From Lysobacter firmicutimachus (GTDB lineage Bacteria; Pseudomonadota; Gammaproteobacteria; Xanthomonadales; Xanthomonadaceae), in NCBI RefSeq assembly GCF_037027445.1, contig NZ_JBANDL010000002.1:372001-436000 (forward strand): a DNA stretch of 64,000 nt, given 5' to 3'. Positions 46,792 to 54,950 of this stretch are shown in pieces. The translations under genes were made by a program, and so were the position numbers. The notes under the pieces are model-generated. The model was not told the DNA's origin and made no database searches. It saw only the letters and a program-made list of their open reading frames with translations. Position 1 is the stretch's first letter. The number at the start of each line of letters is the position of its first letter.

Positions 46792-47805
46792 TCAGGATTG
46801 TTCGCGGATGAGGCGCTCGACCTCGGCGGTGTCGGGCATGGCCGCGAACGCGCCGTGGCGGGTGGTGGCCAGTGCGCCGGCGGCGGCGGCATAGCGCAGC
46901 GCGGCGACCAAGGCGGCCTCGTCGGCGATGAAGTCGGCGAAGCCGGCGGCGTCCACGCCCAGGCTCGACAAGCGCTGCAGCAGGCCGCCGACGAAGGCGT
47001 CGCCGGCGCCGGTGGTGTCGGCCGGGGCGACGCGGAAGGTCGCGACTTCGCCCTGGCGGGTGCGGGTATGCCAACGGATCGGCGTGGCGCCGTCGGTGAT
47101 CAGCACGCAGCGCGCATGGCCGTGCCACAGTCGCTGCAGCGCCGCTTCCTCGCCGCCGAGATGGCGCGCAAGGAACTGGAACTCGCTGCCGCACAGCTTG
47201 ATCAGGTCGGCCTCCAGCAAGGCCGCGATCAGCCGCGGCGCCGGATCGACATCGTGCGGCCACAGCGACGGCCGCAGGTTCATGTCCATGCTGACCAGGG
47301 CGCCGGCCAGGCGCGCGCGGCGCATGCCGGCCAGGGTCGTCGCGGCGATGCCTTCCTCGGTCAGGCTGTTGGAGCAGACATGGAAGATGCCGGCATCGGC
47401 GAAGCCGTCGGCGCGGAAGTCGGCGTCGCGGAACAGCAGGTCGGCGGCCGGCGGGCGATAGAAGCTGAAGCTGCGCTCGCCAAAGCCGTCCAGCGACACG
47501 AACGCCAACGCGGTCTTGGCCTCGCCGGTGCGGACCACGTCGCGGGTGTCCACGCCGTAGTGCTGCAACTGCGCGGCGATGAAGTCGCCGAACATGTCCT
47601 GGCCGAGCATGCCGACGAAGCGCGCCGGCGCGCCGAGCCGGGCTGCGGCGACGGCGACGTTGGCCGGCGCGCCGCCGGCGTACTCGACGAAATGGCGCGG
47701 CTCGCCCGGCGCCTCGGCCGGGCGGGCGAGGAAATCGATCAAGGCTTCGCCGAAACAGACGATGGCGGAATTGCGCGACTGCGCGGGCTGCGCTGCAGCA
47801 GACAT
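46792..47805 (-). CDS. PfkB-family carbohydrate kinase, probable fructokinase
   Basis: 337 residues. It begins IVCFGEALIDFLARP, the ribokinase-type sugar-binding strand, followed by YAGGAPANVAVAAARLG, and ends with the catalytic ADTTGAGDAFVGGLL signature (Asp base). This matches fructokinases of the PfkB family. In its operon it would phosphorylate fructose formed from mannose by the isomerase. Its ATG overlaps the stop of the transporter gene by one base (TGATG). Confidence 0.92.
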   Translation of the reverse strand: MSAAAQPAQSRNSAIVCFGEALIDFLARPAEAPGEPRHFVEYAGGAPANVAVAAARLGAPARFVGMLGQDMFGDFIAAQLQHYGVDTRDVVRTGEAKTALAFVSLDGFGERSFSFYRPPAADLLFRDADFRADGFADAGIFHVCSNSLTEEGIAATTLAGMRRARLAGALVSMDMNLRPSLWPHDVDPAPRLIAALLEADLIKLCGSEFQFLARHLGGEEAALQRLWHGHARCVLITDGATPIRWHTRTRQGEVATFRVAPADTTGAGDAFVGGLLQRLSSLGVDAAGFADFIADEAALVAALRYAAAAGALATTRHGAFAAMPDTAEVERLIREQS

Positions 47806-49103
47806 CAATGCATCACTCCCGAAGCCTGGGCGCTGGCGTGCTGGCCCTGGCCGGCGCGGATGCGCGAGCCGGCGAAGCCGTACCAGACGATGAAGGCGTA
47901 ACAGATCAAAGGAATTACGAACGATTGCTGGATGCCGATCCGGTCGGACAGCACGCCTTGCAGCCAGGGCACCACCGCGCCGCCGACGATGCCCATGATC
48001 AGCAGGCTGGAGGCCTTGCTGGTCATCGGTCCCAGCCGTTCGATGGCGATGGTGAAGATGGTCGGGAACATGATCGAGTTGAACAGGCCGATCGACAGCA
48101 CCGTCCACATCGCGAGCGTGCCCTTGCCGCTCATGGTCAGCGCCAGCAGCGCCATCGCCGCGATCGCGAACAGGGCCAGCAGGCGGCGCGCGTCGAAGCG
48201 CTGCAACAGCATCGCGCCGACGAAGCGGCCGACCATCGCGCCGCCCCAGTAATACGCCAGGTATTCGCTGGCCTTGGCGTGGTCGATGTTGCCGATCTCC
48301 GGTGCGGAGATGTAGTTGATCAGGAAGCTGCCGATCGAGACCTCGGCGCCGACGTAGACGAAGATCGCGATCACTCCGTACAACAGGTGCTTCTGGCTCA
48401 GCACCTCGGCGAAGCTGTGGTGCACCGGGTCGGCGCTCTCGGTGGCTTCGGTCAGCGGCGGGATGCGCATGGTGTAGACGAACACCGCCAGCAGCAGCAG
48501 GCAGCCGGCGATGATCATGTACGGCATCTGCACCGACGCCGCTTCGTGGGCGCGGTACGCGGCCTGCTCGGTCGCCGACATCGCCGCCAGCTCGGCGGTG
48601 CCGAGCACCGCGCCGGACAGGATCAGCGGGCCGATCACGTACGGGAACACGGTCGTGCCCAGCGAATTCAGCGCTTGGGCCAGGTTCAAGCGGCTCGGCG
48701 CGCCGGCGGGGTCGCCGAGCAGGCTGATGTAGGGATTGGCCGAGACCTGCAGCAGGGTGATGCCGCTGGCGAGCACGAACAGCGCGCCCAGGAAAAGCGG
48801 ATACGACGGAATGCGCGCGGCGGGGAAGAACATCGCCGCGCCGATCGCGGCCACGATCAGGCCGATCACGATGCTGTTCTTGTAGCCGAACTTGGCCACC
48901 ACCCGGCTGGCCGGCAGCGACATCAGGAAATACGCGCCGAAGAAGGTCGACTGGATCAGCATCGACTGGGCGTAGTTCATCTGGAACACGGCCTTCAGAT
49001 GCGGGATCAGCACATCGTTGAGGCTGGTCAGGCCGCCCCAGGTGAAGAAGATCGTGGTCACCACCGCCAGCGCGGCGGTGTAGGACATGTCGCGACGGCT
49101 CAT
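47805..49103 (-). CDS. MFS sugar transporter, FucP/GluP-like
   Basis: 432 residues with 12 membrane helices. It has the fucose/glucose-galactose permease signature: FFTWGGLTSLNDVLIPHLKAVFQMNY, SLPASRVVAKFGYKNSIVIGL, LGALFVLASGITLLQVSANPYISLLG (a hallmark) and LAQALNSLGTTVFPYVIGPLIL. Such proteins bring in sugars with H+. Here it probably imports mannose, as it is coupled to the fructokinase (one-base overlap) and to the LacI gene (four-base ATGA overlap). Confidence 0.92.
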   Translation of the reverse strand: MSRRDMSYTAALAVVTTIFFTWGGLTSLNDVLIPHLKAVFQMNYAQSMLIQSTFFGAYFLMSLPASRVVAKFGYKNSIVIGLIVAAIGAAMFFPAARIPSYPLFLGALFVLASGITLLQVSANPYISLLGDPAGAPSRLNLAQALNSLGTTVFPYVIGPLILSGAVLGTAELAAMSATEQAAYRAHEAASVQMPYMIIAGCLLLLAVFVYTMRIPPLTEATESADPVHHSFAEVLSQKHLLYGVIAIFVYVGAEVSIGSFLINYISAPEIGNIDHAKASEYLAYYWGGAMVGRFVGAMLLQRFDARRLLALFAIAAMALLALTMSGKGTLAMWTVLSIGLFNSIMFPTIFTIAIERLGPMTSKASSLLIMGIVGGAVVPWLQGVLSDRIGIQQSFVIPLICYAFIVWYGFAGSRIRAGQGQHASAQASGVMH

Positions 49104-50152
49104 GCGGAAGCTCCGTTGTGCGGCAGATGCACCTCGCTGCTGCTGCGCGCCTGCAGCCGCACCGGGGCGATGGTGTGGGCGCGCGGCATGTCCGGGTCGC
49201 GCAGGCGTTTGAGGATCAGCTCGGCGGCCTGGCGGCCGCGCGCGCGCGGGTCGACCGCGACCGTGGTCAGGGTCGGCGAGGCGACCGAGGCTTCGGGAAT
49301 GTCGTCGAATCCGACCACGGCGAAATCGCCGCCGGGGCGGCGGCCGCGCGCGACCAGGCCGGCCATCAGGCCCAGCGCGACCGCGTCGTTGTAGCAGACC
49401 GCCGCAGTCGGCGCGGGATCGCGCACGAACAGCGCGCCGGTCTGCTGCGCCGCTTCCAGCCGGGTCGGCGCGCACTCCACCAGCCACTGCGGTTCCGGCT
49501 CCAGCCCGGCTTCGACCATCGCCTCGCGATAGCCCTGGCGGCGTTGCCGGCACGAGGACGAATCGCGATGGCCGCCGAAGAAGGCGATGCGGCGGTGGCC
49601 GCGATCGATCAGGTGGCGCGTGGCCAGGCGCGCGCCGTGGATGTTGTCGAGGGCGAGGAAATCCCAGGGCGTGCCGTCGAGTTCGCGGTTGAACACCAGC
49701 ACCGGCGTGCGTTCGCCGATCTGGTTGCGCACCCGCGCGCCGTCGCTGCCTTCGGCCGGCGACAGGATGATCCCGGCCGGGTCGTGCTCCATCAGCGAGG
49801 TCAGCACCGCCTGCTGGCGTTCGACCGATTCGTTGGTGCTGCCGAGCAGGGTGACGAAGCCGGCGGTGGCCAGCCATTCGTCGACGCCGGCCGCGAATTC
49901 GGCGAAGAACGGGTTGGACAGGTCGTTGATGACCAGGGCCACGCCGGTCGACACCTTGCGCCGCAGGTTGGCGGCGCCGCGGTGATATACATAGCCTTGG
50001 CGCTTGAGCTCGGCTTCGACCCGGGCGCGGGTGTCGGCATGCACCAGCGGGCTGCCGCGCAGCACCAGCGACACCGTCGCGCGCGACAGGCCGCAGGCGC
50101 GCGCGATGTCGGCCAGGGTGACCCGGCCGCGGGGGGCGGGCGCGTCGTTCAT
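49100..50152 (-). CDS. LacI-family transcriptional regulator of the mannose module
   Basis: 350 residues. The N-terminal helix-turn-helix reads RVTLADIARACGLSRATVSLVLRGSPLVHADTRARVEAELKRQGYVYH, and the hinge and sugar-binding core follow (VALVINDLSNPFFAEFAAGVDEWLA, SPAEGSDGARVRNQI, HLIDRGHRRIAFFGG, DFAVVGFDDI). ATG 50152 is preferred over longer reading frames because GAGGTG lies upstream and it gives the typical HTH start. It is the first gene of its operon. Its likely operators are two 16-bp palindromes in the divergent promoter region. Confidence 0.93.
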   Translation of the reverse strand: MNDAPAPRGRVTLADIARACGLSRATVSLVLRGSPLVHADTRARVEAELKRQGYVYHRGAANLRRKVSTGVALVINDLSNPFFAEFAAGVDEWLATAGFVTLLGSTNESVERQQAVLTSLMEHDPAGIILSPAEGSDGARVRNQIGERTPVLVFNRELDGTPWDFLALDNIHGARLATRHLIDRGHRRIAFFGGHRDSSSCRQRRQGYREAMVEAGLEPEPQWLVECAPTRLEAAQQTGALFVRDPAPTAAVCYNDAVALGLMAGLVARGRRPGGDFAVVGFDDIPEASVASPTLTTVAVDPRARGRQAAELILKRLRDPDMPRAHTIAPVRLQARSSSEVHLPHNGASA

Positions 50153-50171
50153 CGTGAACACCTCGCTGAGA

Positions 50172-50180
50172 GGGGGGGGG
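50172..50180. repeat. Run of nine G in the leader of the LacI gene
   Basis: G9 at 50172-50180, between the proximal operator and the LacI start. On the LacI-gene strand it reads as C9, about 20 bases before the ATG, in the untranslated leader. Confidence 0.6.
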
Positions 50181-50208
50181 CGAACGGGAATCATGGCTCC
50201 GGGCGGCT

Positions 50209-50224
50209 TTTGGATCGTTCTAAA
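50209..50224. promoter_or_regulatory. LacI-type operator, LacI-operon side
   Basis: TTTGGATCGTTCTAAA. Its reverse complement, TTTAGAACGATCCAAA, differs from the operator at 50310 in one base. The central CG and 16-bp length fit LacI-family operators. It lies 57-72 bases before the LacI start. Confidence 0.8.
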
Positions 50225-50309
50225 TGCCGCCATCCTGCGGTCTAAGCCCCGCCGCTGCATTCTGCAATGCAGCATGAACGCGGCCGGGACGCATGCTAGC
50301 TTGCCTCGA

Positions 50310-50325
50310 TTTAGAACGATCTAAA
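50310..50325. promoter_or_regulatory. LacI-type operator, GH92 side
   Basis: TTTAGAACGATCTAAA, a near-perfect palindrome with half-sites TTTAGA and TCTAAA around a central CG. It lies 70-85 bases before the mannosidase start and 85 bases from the other copy, so looping between the two is possible. Confidence 0.8.
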
Positions 50326-50394
50326 AGAGCTCCGGGCCCGTTTTGCCGACCCGGACGCGTTCCTGCCGCCCAGTTCCGATACGGAGTGCCCCGG

Positions 50395-52794
50395 ATGACC
50401 CGGCCGATCCCGTCGCCGCCCGCCCCGCAGTCCCGATCCGCCGCGCGTCCCTGGCGCGCCGGGTTCGCCGCCGTGCTGGTCTGGGGCGCCTGCCTCGCCG
50501 GCCCGGCCCGGGCCGCCCCGGCCGGCGATGCCGGCGAGCGCGCCTACCGCGCGGTCGATCCCTTCATCGGTACCGGCGGCGAGGGCCACACCTATCCCGG
50601 CGCCACGGTTCCGTTCGGCATGATCCAGCTCAGCCCGGACACCGAAATCAAGCCCCGCAAGGAAGCCTACGGCTGGGCCGCCGGCTACCGCTACGGCGAC
50701 CCAACCATCGTCGGCTTCTCCCACACCCATTTCTCGGGCACCGGTCACTCCGACCTCGGCGATGTGCTGCTGATGCCGATCGCCGGCGAGGTCAAGCTCG
50801 AACGCGGCCAGGCCCAGGCCCCGCGCAGCGGCTACCGCTCGGCCTTCCGCCACGACGACGAGCGCGCCGAGCCCGGCTACTACGCGGTCACCCTCGACGA
50901 CTACAAGATCCGCGCCGAACTCACCGCCGGCGACCGCGTCGGCGTGCACCGCTACCGCTATCCGGCGGGGCAGGACGCCCACCTGCTGATCGACCTGCGC
51001 ACCAGCCTGTACGACTACCCCGGCAAAGTGCTGTGGTCGCGGCTGCGCCTGCGCGCCGACGGCACCGTCACCGGCTTCCGCGAAACCCGCGGCTGGGCGC
51101 TGGGCCGGCAGCTGTATTTCGCCATGCGCTTCTCGCGCCCGCTCAGCGGCCACGCCTTCCACGACACCGAAGCCGACATCGTCTACAAGGGCTTCCCGCC
51201 GCCGGGCGAAAAAGACCCGCGCCGCCGCGCCCAGATCGAAGGCCGGCAGCTGGTCGCCAGCCTGGATTTCGCCGACGCCGCCGGGCAAGAACTGATCGTC
51301 AAAGTCGCGATCTCGCCGGTCAGCGAAGACAGCGCCATCGCCAACCTCGACGCCGAAATGCCCGGCTTCGATTTCGACCGCGTGCGCGCGCAGGCGCGCC
51401 AGCGCTGGAGCGAGGCCTTGTCGGCGGTCGAACTCGATGCGCCCGAACCGCAGCGCAAGAGCTTCTACACCGCGCTCTACCACAGCCTGCTCGGCCCGAC
51501 GCTGTTCATGGACAGCGACGGCCGCTACCGCGGACCGGACAACGCCGTGCACCAAGCCCGGGGATGGACGAACTATTCGACGTTTTCCCTGTGGGACACC
51601 TATCGCGCGCTGCACCCGCTGCTGACCCTGGTCCAGCCCGAGCGCCGCAACGCCGACTTCGTCAACTCGTTGCTCGCCGCGCATCGCCACAGCCCTTACG
51701 GCGTGCTGCCGGTGTGGGCCTTCCACGGTCAGGAGACCTGGTGCATGGTCGGCTACCACGCCGTGCCGGTCATCGCCGATGCCTACATGAAGGGCATCCG
51801 CGGCTTCGATGCCGGGCAAGCGCTGCAGGCGATGGTGGCCAGCGCCGACTACGGCCCCTACGACGGCATCGCCCAGTATCAGCAGCTCGGCTACGTGCCG
51901 ATCGACGAAGAAGGCGAAGCCGCGTCCAAGACCTTGGAGTACGCCTACGACGACTGGACCATCGCGCGCATGGCCGCTGCGATGGGGCGCGAAGACGTCG
52001 CCGCGCGCTTCGAGCAACGGGCCGGCAACTGGAAGCATGCTTTCGACGCGTCGACCGGCTTCATGCGCGCGCGCAAGCGCGACGGTGCCTTCCGCGAGCC
52101 CTTCGACCCCAGCGCCAGCGGCTACGGCACCGACTACACCGAAGGCAACGCCTGGCAATACTCGTGGTACGTGCCGCAGGACGTCGCCGGCCTCGCCGCC
52201 GCGCACGGCGGCGAGCAAAAGCTGATCGAACGCCTCGACCAAGTCTTCGACGCCAAGGTCGACCCGAAGATCTTCGCCCACATGGAAGACATCACCGGCC
52301 TGATCGGCTGGTACGCCCACGGCAACGAACCCAGTCACCACGTCGCCTACCTGTACGCCTATGCCGGCCAACCCTGGCGCAGCCAGGAGCGTTTACGCCA
52401 GATCATGGCCAGCCAATACGCCCCGCGCCCCGACGGCCTGGCCGGCAACGACGACCTCGGCCAGATGTCGGCCTGGTACGTATTCACCGCGCTGGGCTTC
52501 TATCCGGTCGCCCCGGGCAGCAACGAATACGTCATCGGCCGCCCCTTCTTGCCCAAGGCCACGCTCAACCTGCCCAACGGCAAGCGCTTCGCCATCGTCG
52601 CCGAAGGCCTGAGCGAAGCCCGCCCCTACATCGCCGGCGCGACCCTCAACGGCAAGCCGCTGGACCGCGCCTACCTGCGCCACGACGAAATCCTCGCCGG
52701 CGGCGAACTGCGCTTCGTCATGCAGGCCGAACCGAACAAACAATGGGCGACCGACCCGGCGCAGCGGCCGTATTCGATGAGCGCGAAGCGCTGA
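50395..52794 (+). CDS. GH92 family alpha-mannosidase, secreted
   Basis: 799 residues with a signal peptide (FAAVLVWGACLAGPARAAPA). The GH92 signature is strong: VDPFIGTGGEGHTYPGATVPFGMIQLSPDT near the N-terminus, GFSHTHFSGTGHSDLGDVLLMP, and in the catalytic half SLWDTYRALHPLLTLV, EGNAWQYSWYVPQD, GNEPSHHVAYLY, GNDDLGQMSAWYVFTALGFYPVAPGSNEY. These are calcium-dependent exo-alpha-mannosidases, usually alpha-1,2, that trim N-glycans or mannan. The start at 50395 follows GGAG. It is divergent from and probably controlled with the mannose operon. Confidence 0.97.
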   Translation: MTRPIPSPPAPQSRSAARPWRAGFAAVLVWGACLAGPARAAPAGDAGERAYRAVDPFIGTGGEGHTYPGATVPFGMIQLSPDTEIKPRKEAYGWAAGYRYGDPTIVGFSHTHFSGTGHSDLGDVLLMPIAGEVKLERGQAQAPRSGYRSAFRHDDERAEPGYYAVTLDDYKIRAELTAGDRVGVHRYRYPAGQDAHLLIDLRTSLYDYPGKVLWSRLRLRADGTVTGFRETRGWALGRQLYFAMRFSRPLSGHAFHDTEADIVYKGFPPPGEKDPRRRAQIEGRQLVASLDFADAAGQELIVKVAISPVSEDSAIANLDAEMPGFDFDRVRAQARQRWSEALSAVELDAPEPQRKSFYTALYHSLLGPTLFMDSDGRYRGPDNAVHQARGWTNYSTFSLWDTYRALHPLLTLVQPERRNADFVNSLLAAHRHSPYGVLPVWAFHGQETWCMVGYHAVPVIADAYMKGIRGFDAGQALQAMVASADYGPYDGIAQYQQLGYVPIDEEGEAASKTLEYAYDDWTIARMAAAMGREDVAARFEQRAGNWKHAFDASTGFMRARKRDGAFREPFDPSASGYGTDYTEGNAWQYSWYVPQDVAGLAAAHGGEQKLIERLDQVFDAKVDPKIFAHMEDITGLIGWYAHGNEPSHHVAYLYAYAGQPWRSQERLRQIMASQYAPRPDGLAGNDDLGQMSAWYVFTALGFYPVAPGSNEYVIGRPFLPKATLNLPNGKRFAIVAEGLSEARPYIAGATLNGKPLDRAYLRHDEILAGGELRFVMQAEPNKQWATDPAQRPYSMSAKR

Positions 52795-53017
52795 GCGGGC
52801 CGTCGCCGGGGAAACGTCGACGCAGACGGTGGCGCGCACGCTTGCCTGCGAGCCGCGTCACCCCGCGCTCGGCCGCGCTACCGCCGGAGCGCCGCTGCCC
52901 GGAACCTGTCGACGGCACACTTATCGCCGCGCGATCGCGGCCAGACGCATCGCGCGCATCCACCGCGAAGCCCCGGATGCCGCCCGCCGCCGGCTTACGC
53001 CCCACTCGCCCAGCCAT

Positions 53018-53023
53018 TAGAAT
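53018..53023 (+). promoter_or_regulatory. Possible -10 element of the tRNA gene
   Basis: TAGAAT, 12 bases before the tRNA 5' end, a normal distance for a tRNA gene. No clear -35 was assigned. Confidence 0.45.
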
Positions 53024-53035
53024 GCCCGCTCGCAC

Positions 53036-53111
<76 letters not shown>

Positions 53112-53113
53112 CC

Positions 53114-53250
53114 CCCCAATCGCCCTCATTGACCCTCATTCGCCCCCAACGACCCTCATTAGCCCTCACGACGTGGGGCCGCTGCGAGTGGTGTTGGTCA
53201 GCGTAAGCCACCAACTCAATAGCCCTCATTAGCCCCCAGCGGCCCCATGG
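53114..53250. repeat. Degenerate 10-bp repeats (CCCTCATT type), left flank
   Basis: Decamers CGCCCTCATT, GACCCTCATT, CGCCCCCAAC, GACCCTCATT and AGCCCTCACG are in tandem from 53121 to 53170, with further copies at about 53219-53240. The same repeats return at 54984-55024 on the other side of the cassettes. They translate on the minus strand into RxNEGxWG-type sequence, but this is not considered a gene. Confidence 0.7.
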
Positions 53251-53271
53251 CCAGGGGTCTGGCACGACCAG

Positions 53272-53297
53272 TGTCTGCTTCCGACCCAAAGCAGACA
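53272..53297. repeat. Dispersed hairpin element (TGTCTGCTT type), left copy
   Basis: TGTCTGCTT (53272-53280) and AAGCAGACA (53289-53297) form a 9-bp stem. Elements of this kind are dispersed in proteobacteria and are often mis-annotated as an ORF beginning MSALGRKQTL. A similar element is at 54954-54977. Confidence 0.7.
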
Positions 53298-53486
53298 TCC
53301 GCCTGAGTGCGCGCTCCACACCTGCTGGGTCCGGTTGTACATCGGCTTGTTAGCCGGGCCTAGTCGACCTAAGATCGAGTCGTATTAAGGGGATAGCTCA
53401 TCAGACGGTGCGCTGTGGATAAGTCGTATAACCGGACCCAGGGATCCGGCTATTAGGTAGTTAGGCCGCATACGGACTTTTCTCTC

Positions 53487-53834
53487 ATGTTTTGGCAAGA
53501 ACTCATCTTGCGCACAGTCGTCGCTTGTCTTGCCCTTACATGTTCTCTCTTCGGTTACACGCAGGTTCTCCTGTGGATTGGGCAGAAATTCAACAGGCGC
53601 GGGAAAGTCTTCCTCGGTACGCTCGCCTACCTCATCGTTGCCATTCTTCTTGGCGGCTCCCTTGTCTTCCTAGTCACGGCAACTAACGAGCCCGCTCAAC
53701 GACAGGCTGTGCCATACATCCTCGCAGTTTTGGCGGGTTGGACTCTTGCCATGGCACCCGGGTTCCTATATCTCTGCTCACAAATGCCGCTACTTCGTCG
53801 GTATGGCATGTTTCTTTCCCGGTCGCGCTCGTAA
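53487..53834 (+). CDS. Cassette-borne small membrane protein
   Basis: A 115-residue protein with three probable membrane helices (LRTVVACLALTCSLFGYTQVLLWIG, VFLGTLAYLIVAILLGGSLVFLV, VPYILAVLAGWTLAMAPGFLYL) and a basic C-terminus. It fills cassette 1 and ends 7 bases before attC1. No family recognised; the protein sequence and codon use differ from the host genes. Confidence 0.75.
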   Translation: MFWQELILRTVVACLALTCSLFGYTQVLLWIGQKFNRRGKVFLGTLAYLIVAILLGGSLVFLVTATNEPAQRQAVPYILAVLAGWTLAMAPGFLYLCSQMPLLRRYGMFLSRSRS

Positions 53835-53841
53835 TGCTGCG

Positions 53842-53901
53842 GCCTAACGGTTCATTCAAGCCGAACCCGCTTCGCGGGCCGGCTTAACTCAGAGGTTAGC
53901 G
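53842..53901 (+). other. attC site 1 (59-base element)
   Basis: R'' GCCTAAC at 53842-53848, L'' around TTCATTCAAGCC, central CCCGCTTCGCGGG hairpin, L' GGCTTAACTCAG, R' GTTAGCG at 53895-53901. Exactly 60 bases. Confidence 0.92.
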
Positions 53902-53905
53902 CCCT

Positions 53906-54433
53906 ATGAACCCAGACGACTACCTCCGCAGAGCAGACGGCTACATCGATGAGCTAAGAGGAATTCTGTCCCGGTTTGTAAAAGGGCGTGATTCTCTCCT
54001 GGCGGCAGATGACGACGAGCCTCGAATTCAACAGATCACGCTAGAACTACGTGATCTCTTTCACGACGCGATGGGACAGAATGACTACAGCAAGATGGTC
54101 ATTGACGCCTACAACCATGGCGTAGCCAACCTCTACGACTCGCCATCCTACTCATCGGTCGAAAGAATTATTAGCATCGCCTCTGCTGCGAGGAATCGAG
54201 TGGAGAACAACCCAGAGCTACTAGGCAATGCCCAGCCTGGCGCCGCAACGCCCGTGCCTGCACCGCTAGCGGTTCCTGACAAAGTCACTCTGAGGTGGCT
54301 CTTCAACCATGTTCCATACTCATTCTGGTTTTGGCTTGGCAGCTTAATGTTGGGAGCTTTTGCTCTTGGCGCAGCTGCTGTTTACAAGCTACAGCTCGTA
54401 CAGCAGTGGCTCGGCGTCAGCTGCACCCACTAA
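53906..54433 (+). CDS. Cassette-borne protein with C-terminal membrane helix
   Basis: A 175-residue protein in cassette 2. Residues 1-100 are charged and helical (YLRRADGYIDELRGILSRFV, QQITLELRDLFHDAMGQND), followed by an Ala/Pro linker and one membrane helix (FWFWLGSLMLGAFALGAAAVY) near the C-terminus, so the bulk should face the cytoplasm. The ATG lies 4 bases after attC1. It ends 2 bases before attC2. No family recognised. Confidence 0.75.
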   Translation: MNPDDYLRRADGYIDELRGILSRFVKGRDSLLAADDDEPRIQQITLELRDLFHDAMGQNDYSKMVIDAYNHGVANLYDSPSYSSVERIISIASAARNRVENNPELLGNAQPGAATPVPAPLAVPDKVTLRWLFNHVPYSFWFWLGSLMLGAFALGAAAVYKLQLVQQWLGVSCTH

Positions 54434-54435
54434 GG

Positions 54436-54495
54436 CGCTAACAATTCATTCAAGCCGACGTCTCTTCGCGGCGCGGCTTAATTCAGGCGTTATGC
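54436..54495 (+). other. attC site 2 (59-base element)
   Basis: R'' CGCTAAC at 54436-54442, TTCATTCAAGCC, loop around CTTCGCGGCG, GGCTTAATTCAG, R' GTTATGC at 54489-54495. 60 bases. The start codon of the next cassette gene (ATG 54492) lies inside R'. Confidence 0.93.
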
Positions 54496-54897
54496 CCCAT
54501 TCTTCCGATCGCCTCAAACTGTTGATTCAATCAAACGCCGAGGAGGTCGCGCGGCTGCACTCGCGCGTGCATGAGGCATTCGCGCAGCGGGATCGCAGCT
54601 CTGACAAGCGCCAAGAGTGGGAGCGTGCCTGCGAGACCTTCCACTCCAGATACAACGAGCCGGCCTTTCCGGGTGGCTTTGACGGAGCGCTAGATCGCAT
54701 CGCGGCTGGCGACCCTGAGTCTATGGAGGCCGCCATCTGCTTCCTTGAACTTCGCCCATACTTTTTCCGCTCTTGAGTCCTTACTCCGCAAGGCCAAGCG
54801 TGCGCCGCTCTCCCAGGAGCAGGCCGCGAGGTCGCAGCACGTCCTTCACGCCTTGGCTGCATTTCGCGCGAGGAAGGCCGCCGCAAATCGGGCATAA
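54492..54897 (+). pseudogene. Cassette gene with a frameshift
   Basis: The first reading frame (54492-54776, 94 residues) stops right after FLELRPYFFRS. In the next frame, from 54775 to the TAA at 54895-54897, the sequence goes on as a coherent, Lys/Arg-rich helical tail (SLLRKAKRAPLSQEQAAR and onward), ending exactly at attC3 like a normal cassette gene. A proper copy would read through, so an indel near 54773 has broken it. The N-terminal part (EEVARLHSRVHEAFAQRD, FHSRYNEPAFPGGFDGAL) resembles small cassette-associated proteins of unknown function. If the truncated form is used, it ends at 54776. Confidence 0.72.
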
Positions 54898-54950
54898 CAA
54901 TTCATTCAATGGGAAGCCGCTTCGCGGCCCCCTTAATTCAGGTGTTGGGC
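54892..54950 (+). other. attC site 3 (59-base element)
   Basis: R'' GCATAAC at 54892-54898, TTCATTCAATGGG, loop GCCGCTTCGCGGC, CCTTAATTCAG, R' GTTGGGC at 54944-54950. 59 bases. Its R'' matches the 5' end TTATGC of cassette 3. Confidence 0.92.

Larger units (their letters stand above)
53461..54944 (+). mobile_element. CALIN: three integron gene cassettes without an integrase
   Basis: Three consecutive cassettes: 53461-53895, 53896-54489 and 54490-54944. Each starts with TTRRRY and has an attC whose R'' box is the exact complement of its own 5' end: TTAGGC with GCCTAA, TTAGCG with CGCTAA, TTATGC with GCATAA. This internal consistency is what circular cassette integration produces, so the assignment is firm. 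No IntI gene was recognised in the window. Composition is clearly lower in GC than the flanking chromosome. Confidence 0.9.

Noticed and set aside
53345-53467. Possible extra attC or attI before cassette 1
   Set aside because: GTTAGGC at 53460 is a valid right core, but no convincing partner R'' box is found upstream, so only the core was used to define cassette 1.
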